Numbered from the stretch's first letter, positions 16,213 through 25,744 are shown. The stretch: DNA of 64,000 nucleotides from Streptomyces alanosinicus (GCF_014650595.1 NZ_BMVG01000007.1:124001-188000); one strand, 5' to 3'. The notes: generated from the letters alone by a model not told the origin. A program made the numbers and translations.

Positions 16213-18798
16213 GTGAGCGAGATACCAGCGAAGGCCACGGAGTCGGAGGACCCGTCGGACGGCGCGAGGAACCAGGCCGCGGAGGCCACCGCGGCACCCG
16301 GCGACGCCATGTGGCAGAGCAGTCCGCCCGGTTCGATCTACGACTACATCAAGGTCGCGTCCTTCTCCATCGGCCCCGGCGGGCTGGTCGACCAGTGGAG
16401 CCTGCGCGCCGAGCAGCTCTTCGGCATCCCCGCCGCACGCGCCGTCGGCATGGATCCCATAGAGGCCTTCATCGACCCCGATCTGCGCGAGCGCGGTCAG
16501 CGCAAGATGGCCGAGATCCTCGACGGACGGGAGTGGACCGGGGTCGTACCCTTCCGGATGCCGGACGAGGCCGACGGCACCCGCGGCGAGGAGGGCCTGG
16601 CCGAGGTCTACGTCATGCCCACCCGGACCGCCGAGGGCGACCACGCCGCCGTCTGCATCGTCGTGGACGTCCGCACCCTGCGCAGCATCGAGACCGACCT
16701 GGCCGCCTCCCAGGCCATCTTCGGCCAGTCCCCGTTCGGGTTCCTGCTGATCGACGTCGATCTGAGGGTCCGTCGGGCCAACGAGCGGTTCGCCTCCATC
16801 TTCGGCGGCACCCCGGACGACCACCGGGGCAAGGGAGTGCAGGACTATCTGCCGCGCCCCGAGGCCGAGCGGGTCTCGGCCACCCTGCGGCGGGTGCTGG
16901 AATCCGGCCAGTCCATCACCGACATGCATGTCACGGGCCATGTCCCCGGCTCCGAGGAACGCCGGCACTGGTCCATCAACCTCTACCGCGTGCACAGCGG
17001 CAGCGGCCGGCCCATCGGCATCGCCTGGCTCGGCACCGACATCACCGCCCGCCGGGCCGCCGCCCGCGAGGCCGCCAACGCCCGGCGCAACCTCGCCCTG
17101 CTCAACGAGGCCGGCGCCCGCATAGGGAACTCCCTCGACCTGGAGACCACCGCCCGGGAACTCCTCGACGTCGTCGTCCCCGGCTTCTGCGACCTCGCCA
17201 CCGTCGACCTCTACCAGGGCCTGCTCACCGGCGACGAGACCCCGCCCGGCCTCACCGACGGCAGCGCCGAACTGCGCCGAGTCGCCTTCGCGAGCGCCGT
17301 CTCGGACGTCCCCTTCACCGGCTCCGCCGACCCCGTCGCGGTCGGCGCGGTCCACCACTTCCCCTTCAACTCGCCCTGCGCGGACGCCCTGCGCACCGCC
17401 CGCCCGCAGCACGTCCCCGCGGAGGACGGCAGCCTCGTGCAGTCCACGCTGGCGGTGCCGATGGTCGCCCACGACACCGTCGTCGGCCTCGCCCGCTTCG
17501 CCCGCACCAAGGGCAGCGAGCCGTTCGGCGACCGCGACCGGGACCTGGCGGTGGAGCTGGCCGCACGCGCGGCCGTGTGCATCGACAACGCACGCCTGTA
17601 CCGCAGGGAACACGAACGCGCCCTGATCCTCCAGCGCTCCCTGCTGCCGCCGGGCGACCCCGAGGCCTCCGGCCTGGACATCGCCTGCCGCTATCTCCCC
17701 GGCAACGCGGCGACCGAGGTCGGCGGCGACTGGTTCGACGTGATCGAACTGCCCGGCCACCGCACGGCGCTGGTGGTGGGCGACGTGATGGGCCGGGGTC
17801 TGCGAGCGGCGGTCGCGATGGGCGAACTCCGCACCGCCGTAAGGACATTGGCGCTCCTCGATCTCGAACCGGCCGAGGTCCTCTCCGCGCTGGACGAGAT
17901 CGCGCGCGGCCTCGGCACCCCGGGCGGCGTCCAGCAGGCCACCCGCACGGCCCGCCAGCCCCGCGACGCCGACCTCTCCGAGGTCTACCTGGCGACCTGC
18001 GTCTACGCCGTGTACGACTCCGTCACCAGACGCTGTACGTTCGCCAACGCCGGCCATCTGCCCCCGGTGCTGGTCGAACCCGGCGAGGCGGCCCTGATGC
18101 TGGACGTGCCGCCCGGCATGCCGCTCGGGGTGGGCGGCGAACCCTTCGAGGAGGTCGAGGTCGAACTGCCGGAGGGCGCGCTGCTGGCCCTCTACACGGA
18201 CGGCCTGGTCGAATCCCGCGACCATCCCCTGGACGAGGGCCTGCAAGCCTTCGTGGGCGCACTGACGGACCCCTCCAGCCCCCTGGAGGACGTCTGCGAC
18301 CACATCCTCAACACCCTCGACACCCACCACGGCGAGGACGACATCGCCCTGCTGATGGCCCGGGTGCAGGGGCTGCCGGCCGACTCCGTCGGCGACTGGA
18401 CGCTGCCACGCGAACCCCGCAGCGTGGGCCGGGCCCGGGAGTACGCCCGTGCCCAGTTGCTGAGCTGGGACCTGGAACCCCTGGTCGACACGACGGAACT
18501 CCTGGTCAGCGAACTGGTCACCAACGCCCTGCGGTACGGCGAGGGCGAGATCCGGCTACGGCTCCTCCTGGACCGCACCCTGGTCTGCGAGGTCTGGGAC
18601 TCGGGCCTGGTCCAGCCCAGGCGCCGCCGCGCCCGCGACACCGACGAGGGCGGCCGGGGGCTGCAGCTGGTGGGCCTGCTCAGCGCGGCCTGGGGCTCCC
18701 GCCGGACGCCTCGCGGCAAGACGGTCTGGTTCGAACTGCCCCTGCCGGGCGGCGAGTCCCTCACCGACCCGGCGGAGGCCCTGCTCAGCCTGTTCTGA
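16213..18798 (+). CDS. PAS-PAS-GAF-SpoIIE phosphatase with C-terminal HATPase domain
   Basis: 861-residue multidomain signalling protein. In order: a PAS region (about 45-165), a second PAS (IFGQSPFGFLLIDVDLRVR, about 170-285), a GAF domain (about 300-470), a PP2C-type SpoIIE phosphatase (EVGGDWFDVIELPG and VVGDVMGRGLRAAVAMGEL carry metal-binding Asp residues; about 480-700) and an RsbW-like ATPase (LLVSELVTNALRYG, GRGLQLVG; about 740-855). Such proteins dephosphorylate anti-anti-sigma factors and may also bind or phosphorylate partners, linking an environmental cue to sigma-factor release. The GTG at 16213 follows GGAGGGGAC; the open frame further upstream lacks domain similarity. The 270 bp upstream must hold its promoter. 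Confidence 0.9.
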   Translation: MSEIPAKATESEDPSDGARNQAAEATAAPGDAMWQSSPPGSIYDYIKVASFSIGPGGLVDQWSLRAEQLFGIPAARAVGMDPIEAFIDPDLRERGQRKMAEILDGREWTGVVPFRMPDEADGTRGEEGLAEVYVMPTRTAEGDHAAVCIVVDVRTLRSIETDLAASQAIFGQSPFGFLLIDVDLRVRRANERFASIFGGTPDDHRGKGVQDYLPRPEAERVSATLRRVLESGQSITDMHVTGHVPGSEERRHWSINLYRVHSGSGRPIGIAWLGTDITARRAAAREAANARRNLALLNEAGARIGNSLDLETTARELLDVVVPGFCDLATVDLYQGLLTGDETPPGLTDGSAELRRVAFASAVSDVPFTGSADPVAVGAVHHFPFNSPCADALRTARPQHVPAEDGSLVQSTLAVPMVAHDTVVGLARFARTKGSEPFGDRDRDLAVELAARAAVCIDNARLYRREHERALILQRSLLPPGDPEASGLDIACRYLPGNAATEVGGDWFDVIELPGHRTALVVGDVMGRGLRAAVAMGELRTAVRTLALLDLEPAEVLSALDEIARGLGTPGGVQQATRTARQPRDADLSEVYLATCVYAVYDSVTRRCTFANAGHLPPVLVEPGEAALMLDVPPGMPLGVGGEPFEEVEVELPEGALLALYTDGLVESRDHPLDEGLQAFVGALTDPSSPLEDVCDHILNTLDTHHGEDDIALLMARVQGLPADSVGDWTLPREPRSVGRAREYARAQLLSWDLEPLVDTTELLVSELVTNALRYGEGEIRLRLLLDRTLVCEVWDSGLVQPRRRRARDTDEGGRGLQLVGLLSAAWGSRRTPRGKTVWFELPLPGGESLTDPAEALLSLF

Positions 18799-18874
18799 CG
18801 CCGCTCAGGTCTGGTACTCGCCGACCATCGTGCAAATTGGTTCAGGTGGAGTCAGAAGGCGGAGGCAGACGCGG

Positions 18875-20461
18875 TCATGTGGCGAGGCGGGTCCGGGTCT
18901 GGGGGCCGCCGTAGCTCGGGGACGTGTCGGGGTCGGTGTCCGCCGACGCGTTGCCATGGGCCCGTACGTCGCGTTCGGCTGTGTCCCGGGCCGCCCGGGA
19001 CTCGGCATCGGCCCGGGTGGAGTCCCCCGTGCCCAGCGCCCGTTCCGCCGCCGCCAGTTGCGAACGGGCCTCGGGGCCCACCGCCGCCCGGTGCACCGTG
19101 ACGAAGTCCTCCGTCCCGGCGACGGAACTCCGGGCCGCGAGCCGCGCGGCGCTGTCCAGGACGCCTGAGTGGCCCACGTCCAGGCGTTCCACGGCCCGGG
19201 TGATCCGGCGCAGGGCGTCCAGCGGGTCGTACGGCCCCGAGGTCAGCTCCTCCCGTACGGCGGCCAGCACGCCGTTCGCGTGAGCCAGCCGTGCGTGCAG
19301 GTCACCGGTGGTCAGATGGGCCCGCGTCCGTCCCTGCCGGGCCTCCGCGAGCTTCGCCTCCGCGCCGGTCAGCGCGGCCGGTACCAGGTCGGCCGCCTCC
19401 CGCAGTTCCGCCGCGAGGCGTTCCACCGCGCCGACGAGCGCCGTGGCCTGGGCCACCGCGGTCTCGCCGGCGCGCAGCAGTCCCGCGGCCCGTGCCGTCT
19501 TCCCGGCGTCCCCGGCCTCCCCGGCCTTCTCCGTCTCGCCCGCCGAGGCCCCCGAGCCTCCCGCGCCCGTCTCGTCCGTGCCCCCTGTCTGCTCCGCGTC
19601 GGCCGCCTGGCGGGCCTCGTTGAGGCGGACGGTGGCGAACACCAGCCGGTCCTTGGCCTGTTCGAGCCAGCCGGTGACCGGCTCGGCGGCCGAGCGGGCG
19701 TACCGCTCGTGCAGCGCCTCCAGCGTGTCCTGTGCGGCGACCGTCCGGGCGGTCAGGTCGCGGAAGCGGGTCTCGGCGGTCTCCAGGGCCGGGCGCAGGC
19801 CCTCTCCGGCCAGATCGCGGAGCCGGTCCAGGGCCGGTGCCTCCGCGTCCAGCCGGCGCCCCGCCTCCGCACACCGGCCGACCACCCCCACCAGCGTCTG
19901 GCGCCGGGCATCCGGATCCTCCGGCAGCCCCTCCTCGTACCGCCGCCAGATCGCGAACGCGGCCGCCAGCTCGGTCTCGGCGGCCCGCAGGGCGTGGACC
20001 AGGGGCTCCGTCTCGGTCTTGGTCTCGGTGTCCGTGAACCTCTCCTGGACGAAGGAGAGTTCCTCCCGGCTCGTGCGGACACAGTCGTCGGCCAGAACCA
20101 GCGCCGAGCGGGCCTGGCGCTCGAAGTCGGCCGCGGTGGGGGTCGGCGGGGCCACGGAGACGGTTCCGGGGGTGGTGCGGGTGCGGGCACGGCGGGTGCG
20201 GCGCAGATAGCCGTATCCGGCCAGCACCAAGGCCGCGACCCCCGCGACGAGGGGCAGCACGAGGTCGGCGGTCGACCCCCCGCCCTGCTCCGACACGGAG
20301 GCGGCGGACGCCACCGGGACCGGATCCCGCGCCCCGGCCGGCCCCGCCGCCGACAGCAGCCACCCGGCCCCGATCACGGCACCGAGCACGGCACGCGCCA
20401 CCCACGCACATATGCGCGCCGTGGCGCGCCGGGGCCGGACGCGGATCAGGGAGGAGGTCAC
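18875..20461 (-). CDS. Membrane-anchored coiled-coil protein, TPM-protein-like without the TPM domain
   Basis: 528 residues. An N-terminal signal segment (ARAVLGAVIGAGWLLSAAGPAGA) is followed by a short linker, one membrane helix (ADLVLPLVAGVAALVLAGYGYL) and basic RRTRRARTR. About 400 residues of Ala/Glu/Arg-rich heptad-like helices follow (ADFERQARSALVLADDCVR, RCAEAGRRLDAEAPALDRL, YDPLDALRRITRAVERLD). The tail part is like that of streptomycete TPM-domain proteins, but the extracytoplasmic TPM domain that normally sits between signal peptide and membrane helix is missing. A Gly/Glu/Ala-rich segment (EQTGGTDETGAGGSGASAG) interrupts the coil. Its function is unknown. Starts at GTG; convergent with the SpoIIE gene. 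Confidence 0.72.
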   Translation of the reverse strand: MTSSLIRVRPRRATARICAWVARAVLGAVIGAGWLLSAAGPAGARDPVPVASAASVSEQGGGSTADLVLPLVAGVAALVLAGYGYLRRTRRARTRTTPGTVSVAPPTPTAADFERQARSALVLADDCVRTSREELSFVQERFTDTETKTETEPLVHALRAAETELAAAFAIWRRYEEGLPEDPDARRQTLVGVVGRCAEAGRRLDAEAPALDRLRDLAGEGLRPALETAETRFRDLTARTVAAQDTLEALHERYARSAAEPVTGWLEQAKDRLVFATVRLNEARQAADAEQTGGTDETGAGGSGASAGETEKAGEAGDAGKTARAAGLLRAGETAVAQATALVGAVERLAAELREAADLVPAALTGAEAKLAEARQGRTRAHLTTGDLHARLAHANGVLAAVREELTSGPYDPLDALRRITRAVERLDVGHSGVLDSAARLAARSSVAGTEDFVTVHRAAVGPEARSQLAAAERALGTGDSTRADAESRAARDTAERDVRAHGNASADTDPDTSPSYGGPQTRTRLAT

Positions 20462-20636
20462 ATTTCGGAGCGTATGGGCAGGTAGGCGCCTTCGCGAGCG
20501 GAACGGATACGGGTGGGGGACGAGACGGACAGGGGGTCAGGAATGGACGGCGGAGCAAGGCCGTCCATGGCCAAAGGAAGATCGTCATTCCGTTAAGATC
20601 ACCCCCGGTCATGTCATGAACACGGGGGAGAGCTCT

Positions 20637-22052
20637 GTGAACCACAGGAGCGGGATACGTCCGCGGGCGCGCGGCGCGGTCGTCGGGATGTCGCTGGCCC
20701 TGGCGCTGCTGACCGGTTGCGGCGGCGGTGGCGGTACGGCCGACGGTGATACGGCCGGCGGTGGTACGACGGCGCCCGACCCGGCAGCCGAGGGCGCCGC
20801 GAAGGGGCCCGCCTACCGAGGGCCCGCGCTGCCCGGCTTCACCGCCCGGCCCGCCTGGAGCCTGCGGGGCGAGGGCACCTCGGCACCCGGCGTCCTCGAC
20901 CTCGGCTCCACCCTGCTGCTGGCCAAGGACGCGCGGGGTCACTACGCGAGCTCGGGCGGGCTCACCGAGGGTGTGCTGTACTCCGCCGAGGAGGACGATC
21001 CCCTCACGCTGGAGTTCCGCGACGTGAAGACCGGTGCCGTCCGCACGTCGCGGAAGGTGCGGGCCAGGACGGTCGAGGCGGTCACCTGGCACCACGGCGC
21101 CCCCGCCGTGGCCGTGACCACCTCCGCGACCAGTGAGTCCGACGGCCTCACCGAGGCGAAGACCACCACCACGGCGACCCTGTACGGCGCCGACGGCCGC
21201 GAACTCGCCAAGGTCCCCTCGTACAAGCGGGGCACCCTGCTGGACGGCTACCGCGTCGCGGAGGCCGACGACACCCTCCGCCTCACGCCCGTCGACGGCG
21301 GCCCGTCGCGCACGGTCACCTGCACCGGCACCGCCGCCAGCTGCACCTACGACGCCGAGAGCGGCACGGCCGACGCCTCGGTCGCCCATGCCCCGCTCAT
21401 CAGCGGCGACTACTACGCGGGCTTCCTGAACGCCAGCGACTACCAGACCGACCCCGAGCAGGTCACGCTCAGCGAACTCGCCACCGGCAAGCAGGTGTGG
21501 AGCACCGCCGGCGCGAAGATCCCCCCAGGCGTGGAACTGGACGACAAGGGCCACCCGAAGAGCGAGGAGATCCGTATCCTGCGGATCGCCGACGGCAAGG
21601 TCCTCGTCGGCTGGAAGGCCGGCGTCTCCCTCTCCTCCGGTGGCTGGATCGATGCCTGGTACGACCTGAAGAGCGGGGCGCTCCTCACCTCGTACAAGGG
21701 CGCGCAGGAGGTGCTGTTCTCGCCCTCCGGCAACCTCGCCGCCCGGGACGTGGTCAAGTTCGAGGACTTCCCCGGCACCGCCGTGTGGCAGACCGCCGAC
21801 GGCAAGCGGCTGTGGGAGCAGCAGGACGGCGAACACGCCCTGGACCCGGTCCGCTTCACGGCCGACGGGTCGGTGCTGTACGGGGTGACGGACGACGGGA
21901 GCGCCACGAACACCGGCATCGCGGTGGACACCCGGACGAAGAAGGTGCTGGCGAAGAACCTGCCCGAGGAGAGCATCCCCTCCGTCGACGCCGCCACCGG
22001 TTACGGCTACGTCGGCACGGGGGCGGGCCTGTTCGTCTTCGCACCGGCGTGA
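20637..22052 (+). CDS. Secreted lipoprotein, probable beta-propeller
   Basis: 471 residues. The GTG at 20637 gives a lipoprotein signal (RPRARGAVVGMSLALALLTGC) with lipobox LTGC, followed by a Gly/Thr-rich tether. The mature part has repeated W/G-rich blades (TAVWQTADGKRLWEQ, LSELATGKQVWSTAG, GSVLYGVTDD) suggesting a PQQ-like propeller. The ribosome site GGGGGAG lies inside the right arm of a hairpin (CCCCCG 20602-20607 / CGGGGG 20623-20628), which could limit translation. An ATG at 20616 is an alternative start. The role is unknown; an extracytoplasmic binding protein is the best inference. Confidence 0.78.
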   Translation: MNHRSGIRPRARGAVVGMSLALALLTGCGGGGGTADGDTAGGGTTAPDPAAEGAAKGPAYRGPALPGFTARPAWSLRGEGTSAPGVLDLGSTLLLAKDARGHYASSGGLTEGVLYSAEEDDPLTLEFRDVKTGAVRTSRKVRARTVEAVTWHHGAPAVAVTTSATSESDGLTEAKTTTTATLYGADGRELAKVPSYKRGTLLDGYRVAEADDTLRLTPVDGGPSRTVTCTGTAASCTYDAESGTADASVAHAPLISGDYYAGFLNASDYQTDPEQVTLSELATGKQVWSTAGAKIPPGVELDDKGHPKSEEIRILRIADGKVLVGWKAGVSLSSGGWIDAWYDLKSGALLTSYKGAQEVLFSPSGNLAARDVVKFEDFPGTAVWQTADGKRLWEQQDGEHALDPVRFTADGSVLYGVTDDGSATNTGIAVDTRTKKVLAKNLPEESIPSVDAATGYGYVGTGAGLFVFAPA

Positions 22053-22069
22053 CCCGGACCTGATGACCT

Positions 22070-22088
22070 GGACCGGAAGCCCCGGTCC
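22070..22088. terminator. Hairpin between convergent genes
   Basis: Seven-bp stem GGACCGG / CCGGTCC with a 5-nt loop just after the lipoprotein stop, without a T-run. It is a plausible GC-rich streptomycete terminator. Confidence 0.35.
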
Positions 22089-22161
22089 GGAAGAATGGGC
22101 GCGGGCTGGGCCTTCAGCGGCTGGGCCTTTCGGTGGCCGGCCCGGAGCCCCGGCCGCGGTA

Positions 22162-22932
22162 CTACGTCGTCCGCCTCCTGATCTTCGAGCCCAGCCACAC
22201 CAGCGGGTCGTACTTGCGGTCGACCGCCCGCTCCTTCATCGGGATCAGGGCGTTGTCCGTGATGCGGATGCCCTCGGGACAGACCTCCGTGCAGCACTTG
22301 GTGATGTTGCAGTAGCCGAGGCCGTGGTCGTCCTGGGCCGAGCGCCCCCGGTCCAGGCCGGATTCGGCCGCCGCGTCCAGCGGGTGCATATCGAGTTCGG
22401 CGACCCGCATCAGGAAGCGCGGGCCCGCGAAAGCGGTCTTGTTCTCCTCGTGGTCGCGGACGACATGGCAGGTGTCCTGGCACAGGAAACACTCGATGCA
22501 CTTGCGGAACTCCTGCGAGCGGTCCACGTCCTCCTGCATCATCCGGTACTGCCCGGGGCCGAGCCCCGCCGGCGGCACGAACGCCGGGACCTCCCTGGCC
22601 TTCTGGTAGTTGAAGCCGACGTCGGTCACCAGGTCCCGGATCACCGGGAAGGTGCGCAGCGGGGTGACCGTGATGGTCTCCTCGCGCGTGAACACCGACA
22701 TGCGGGTCATGCACATCAGCCGGGGGCGGCCGTTGATCTCCGCCGAGCACGAACCGCACTTGCCGGCCTTGCAGTTCCAGCGCACGGCCAGGTCGGGGGT
22801 CTGGGTCGCCTGGAGGCGGTGGATGATGTCCAGGACCACCTCGCCGTCGTGGACCTCGACCGTGAAGTCCTGAAGGCCACCGCCCTCGACATCACCCCGC
22901 CACACCTTGAAGCGGGCCTCGTAGCTGCTCAC
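22162..22932 (-). CDS. sdhB: Succinate dehydrogenase / fumarate reductase iron-sulfur subunit
   Basis: 256 residues. Transfers electrons from the flavoprotein to the quinone-reactive membrane subunit. The plant-type [2Fe-2S] ligands Cys54, Cys59, Cys62 and Cys74 lie in WNCKAGKCGSC ... RLMC. The C-terminal ferredoxin-like half has CIECFLCQDTC and CNITKCCTEVCPEG for the [4Fe-4S] and [3Fe-4S] clusters. The GTG at 22932 overlaps the sdhA stop by 4 bases (GTGA), giving tight coupling; the longer frame to 23196 is read-through over sdhA. Last gene of the operon. Confidence 0.93.
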   Translation of the reverse strand: MSSYEARFKVWRGDVEGGGLQDFTVEVHDGEVVLDIIHRLQATQTPDLAVRWNCKAGKCGSCSAEINGRPRLMCMTRMSVFTREETITVTPLRTFPVIRDLVTDVGFNYQKAREVPAFVPPAGLGPGQYRMMQEDVDRSQEFRKCIECFLCQDTCHVVRDHEENKTAFAGPRFLMRVAELDMHPLDAAAESGLDRGRSAQDDHGLGYCNITKCCTEVCPEGIRITDNALIPMKERAVDRKYDPLVWLGSKIRRRTT

Positions 22933-24911
22933 TCGTACAGCTCCTCTTCGGCGAGGTACTTGACCAGCTCCTCCTTCTCGAAGAGGGCGAGCAGGTCCGG
23001 GCGGATGGGTTCGGTGTTCTCGCGGGTGAGGCGGATCTGGCCGCGGCCGGGGTCGGTCACCGCGAGGGCGCCGGCGGGGTCGGCGAGCGCGCAGAGCAGG
23101 TTCACATTGCGCCAGGCGCGGTCCATCGTCGGGTGGTCCTCGCGGGTGTGGCCGCCGCGCGACTCGGTGCGCTCCAGCGCGGCCCGCGCCACACACTCGC
23201 TGACCAGCAGCATGTTGCGCAGGTCCAGCGCCAGATGCCAGCCGGGGTTGAACTGGCGGTGGCCCTCGACCCCGGCCCGGCGGGCCCGCACGCGCAGCTC
23301 GCCGAGCTTGTGCAGGGCCTGCTCCATCTCGCCCTCGCGGCGGATGATGCCGACCAGGTCGTTCATGGTCTGCTGGAGTTCCTGGTGCAGGGTGTACGGG
23401 TTCTCCGGCGGGCCCGCCTCGCCGCCCTCCCGCGCCCGCTCCGGCTCCGCGGAGAAGGGGCGCAGGGCCTCGGCGGCGGCCGTGTCGACCTGGGCGTCGT
23501 CCACCGCCGGGCGCTCGTGGGCCTGGGCGTACTCCGCCGCGTGCCCGCCCGCGCGGCGGCCGAACACCAGCAGGTCCGACAGGGAGTTGCCGCCGAGCCG
23601 GTTGGAGCCGTGCATACCGCCGGCCACCTCACCGGCCGCGAACAGCCCCGGCACACCGCGCGCCGCCGCCGTGTCGGAGTCGACCGCGATCCCGCCCATC
23701 ACGTAGTGACAGGTCGGCCCGACCTCCATCGCCTCGGCCGTGATGTCGACGTCCGCCAGCTCCTTGAACTGGTGGTACATGGAGGGCAGCCGGCGTCGGA
23801 CGACCTCCGGGGGCATGCGCGTGGACACATCCAGGAAGACCCCGCCGTGCGGGGAGCCGCGGCCCGCCTTCACCTCGGCGTTGATGGCGCGGGCCACCTC
23901 GTCGCGGGGGAGCAGTTCGGGCGGCCGGCGGTTGTGGTCCGGGTCCTCGTACCACCGGTCGCCCTCCTCCTCCGACTCGGCGTACTTCTCCTTGAAGACG
24001 TCCGGGATGTAGTCGAACATGAACCGCCTGCCCTCGGAGTTCCGCAGGACCCCGCCGTCGCCGCGCACCGACTCGGTGACGAGGATGCCCTTCACCGACG
24101 GCGGCCAGACCATGCCCGTCGGATGGAACTGCACGAACTCCATGTTCAGCAGCGGTGCCCCGGCCAGCAGCGCGAGGGCGTGTCCGTCGCCGGTGTACTC
24201 CCAGGAGTTGGAGGTCACCTTGAAGGACTTGCCGATCCCGCCGGTCGCGAGGACCACGGCGGGGGCCTCGAGGACGAAGAACCGGCCGGACTCGCGGTCG
24301 TAGGCGAAGACCCCGGAGACCTTCCCCCAGCCTTCGGCCGGGGGGACCCCCATCTCGCTTCGCTCGCCGTCCTTCAGGATCCTGGTGACCGTGCACTCCT
24401 GGAAGACCTTCAGCCGGGACTCGTGGTCCCCGGTCTCCTTGAAGTCCTCCTGCTGGAGGGCGACGATCTTCTGCTGGAGCGTGCGGATCAGCTCCAGGCC
24501 CGTGCGGTCGCCGACGTGGGCGAGGCGCGGGTACTCGTGGCCGCCGAAGTTGCGCTGGGAGATCCGGCCGTCCTTCGTACGGTCGAACAGGGCGCCCCAG
24601 GTCTCCAGCTCCCACACCCGGTCCGGGGCCTCCTGCGCGTGCAGCTCGGCCATCCGCCACTGGTTGAGGAACTTGCCGCCGCGCAGGGTGTCACGGAAGT
24701 GGACCTGCCAGTTGTCGTGTTCGTTGACGTTGGCCATGGCCGCGGCGATGCCGCCCTCGGCCATCACCGTGTGCGCCTTGCCGAACAACGACTTGCAGAT
24801 CACCGCCGTACGGGCGCCCCGCTCCCGCGCCTCGATCGCGGCCCGCAGCCCGGCGCCGCCCGCACCGACCACGACGACGTCCCACTCCTGCCGGTCCACC
24901 ACGGACATCAA
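22929..24911 (-). CDS. sdhA: Succinate dehydrogenase / fumarate reductase flavoprotein subunit
   Basis: 660 residues. The FAD dinucleotide motif is VVVVGAGGAGLRAAIEA (about 11-27). The FAD-linked His lies in AHTVMAEGG; QFHPTGMV, the substrate-site Arg regions and GSNRLGGNSL follow, and the C-terminal capping helices carry the DHPTMDRAWRN segment. It oxidises succinate (or reduces fumarate) on the cytoplasmic side of the membrane. About 15 residues (ERSEMGVPPAEGWGK, near residues 183-197) are encoded by an inserted GC-rich repeat that keeps the frame; neighbouring sequence continues as in other SdhA proteins. Second gene after the membrane subunit (11 bp gap), overlapping sdhB by 4 bp. Confidence 0.94.
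   Translation of the reverse strand: MMSVVDRQEWDVVVVGAGGAGLRAAIEARERGARTAVICKSLFGKAHTVMAEGGIAAAMANVNEHDNWQVHFRDTLRGGKFLNQWRMAELHAQEAPDRVWELETWGALFDRTKDGRISQRNFGGHEYPRLAHVGDRTGLELIRTLQQKIVALQQEDFKETGDHESRLKVFQECTVTRILKDGERSEMGVPPAEGWGKVSGVFAYDRESGRFFVLEAPAVVLATGGIGKSFKVTSNSWEYTGDGHALALLAGAPLLNMEFVQFHPTGMVWPPSVKGILVTESVRGDGGVLRNSEGRRFMFDYIPDVFKEKYAESEEEGDRWYEDPDHNRRPPELLPRDEVARAINAEVKAGRGSPHGGVFLDVSTRMPPEVVRRRLPSMYHQFKELADVDITAEAMEVGPTCHYVMGGIAVDSDTAAARGVPGLFAAGEVAGGMHGSNRLGGNSLSDLLVFGRRAGGHAAEYAQAHERPAVDDAQVDTAAAEALRPFSAEPERAREGGEAGPPENPYTLHQELQQTMNDLVGIIRREGEMEQALHKLGELRVRARRAGVEGHRQFNPGWHLALDLRNMLLVSECVARAALERTESRGGHTREDHPTMDRAWRNVNLLCALADPAGALAVTDPGRGQIRLTRENTEPIRPDLLALFEKEELVKYLAEEELYE
24322..24368. 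repeat. GC-rich palindromic repeat inserted in frame in sdhA
   Basis: On the coding strand the element reads GGCGAGCGAAGCGAGATGGG, then GTCCCCCCGGCCGAAGG, then CTGGGGGAAG. It contains two overlapping hairpins (GGGGG-tc-CCCCC, and GGCCG-type arms around TTCGGCC). This composition is that of the short repetitive extragenic elements common in Streptomyces intergenic regions, here inside a gene with the frame intact. Confidence 0.65.
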
Positions 24912-24922
24912 TCAGTTCCTCA

Positions 24923-25744
24923 CTAGAAGAAGCGCGGATCGTCGAAGACCCCGGACGCGACCAGATAGACGTAGAAGTCGGCGAGCGCCACGCTCAGCAG
25001 CGACGCCCAGGCCAGCTGCATGTGGCGGGTGTTGAGCCGGCCGACGAACTGCCAGGCCTTGTACCGCACGGGGTGTTTGGAGAAGTGCTTGAGCTTGCCG
25101 CCGACGATGTGCCGGCAGGAGTGGCACGAGATCGTGTACGCCCAGATCAGCACGATGTTGACCAGGAAGACCAGGGTGCCCAGGCCCATGTGGCCCCACC
25201 GGTAGTGGGTGTCGCGGAAGGACAGCACCGTGTCGTAGGTCAGCACTCCGGCGACCAGCAGGGCGAAGTAGAAGAAGTACCGGTGGACGTTCTGCAGGAT
25301 CAGCGGGAAGCGGGTCTCACCGGTGTACTTCTGGTGCGGCTCGGCCACCGCGCAGGCGGGCGGCGACGCCCAGAAGCTGCGGTAGTACGCCTTGCGGTAG
25401 TAGTAGCAGGTCAGCCGGAAGCCGAGCGGGAAGATCAGGATGATGATCGCGGGCGAGATGCCCCACCAGCTCCCGAAGAGGTCGGCGTTCGGGCCGGCGT
25501 GCATGGTCCGGCAGTTCTGCGCCAGGCACGGCGAGTAGAACGGCGAGACGTACGGCGCCGCGTAGTAGTGCGCGTTGGAGAAGGCCCGCCAGGTCGAGTA
25601 GACGACGAAGGCGAACAGACCGGCCGCGGTGACGGCGGGCGCCAGCCACCAGCGGTCGGTCCGCAGATGCGGGGCGGCGATCGCGGCGCGCGTACCGGTG
25701 CGTACGCCGCCGCTGTTCTGTTGGGGTTCCGTACCAGTGGCCAA
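24923..25744 (-). CDS. Succinate dehydrogenase membrane (cytochrome b-type) subunit
   Basis: 273 residues with about five to six membrane helices (LAPAVTAAGLFAFVVYSTW, ISPAIIILIFPLGFRLTCYY, YFFYFALLVAGVLTYDTVL, GTLVFLVNIVLIWAYTI, LAWASLLSVALADFYVYLV). His residues that may bind haem or face the quinone occur in NVHRYFF and ISCHSCRHIVGG. It anchors the SdhAB catalytic part and passes electrons to menaquinone. The start is the TTG at 25744, with GGAG 7 bases upstream; the long open frame further upstream overlaps a different gene. It is the first of the three structural genes, 11 bp before sdhA. Confidence 0.85.
   Translation of the reverse strand: MATGTEPQQNSGGVRTGTRAAIAAPHLRTDRWWLAPAVTAAGLFAFVVYSTWRAFSNAHYYAAPYVSPFYSPCLAQNCRTMHAGPNADLFGSWWGISPAIIILIFPLGFRLTCYYYRKAYYRSFWASPPACAVAEPHQKYTGETRFPLILQNVHRYFFYFALLVAGVLTYDTVLSFRDTHYRWGHMGLGTLVFLVNIVLIWAYTISCHSCRHIVGGKLKHFSKHPVRYKAWQFVGRLNTRHMQLAWASLLSVALADFYVYLVASGVFDDPRFF

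Noticed and set aside
16093..18330. 745-residue antisense ORF over the SpoIIE gene
   Set aside because: It mirrors a gene with five clear domains, and is an artefact of GC-rich codon usage.
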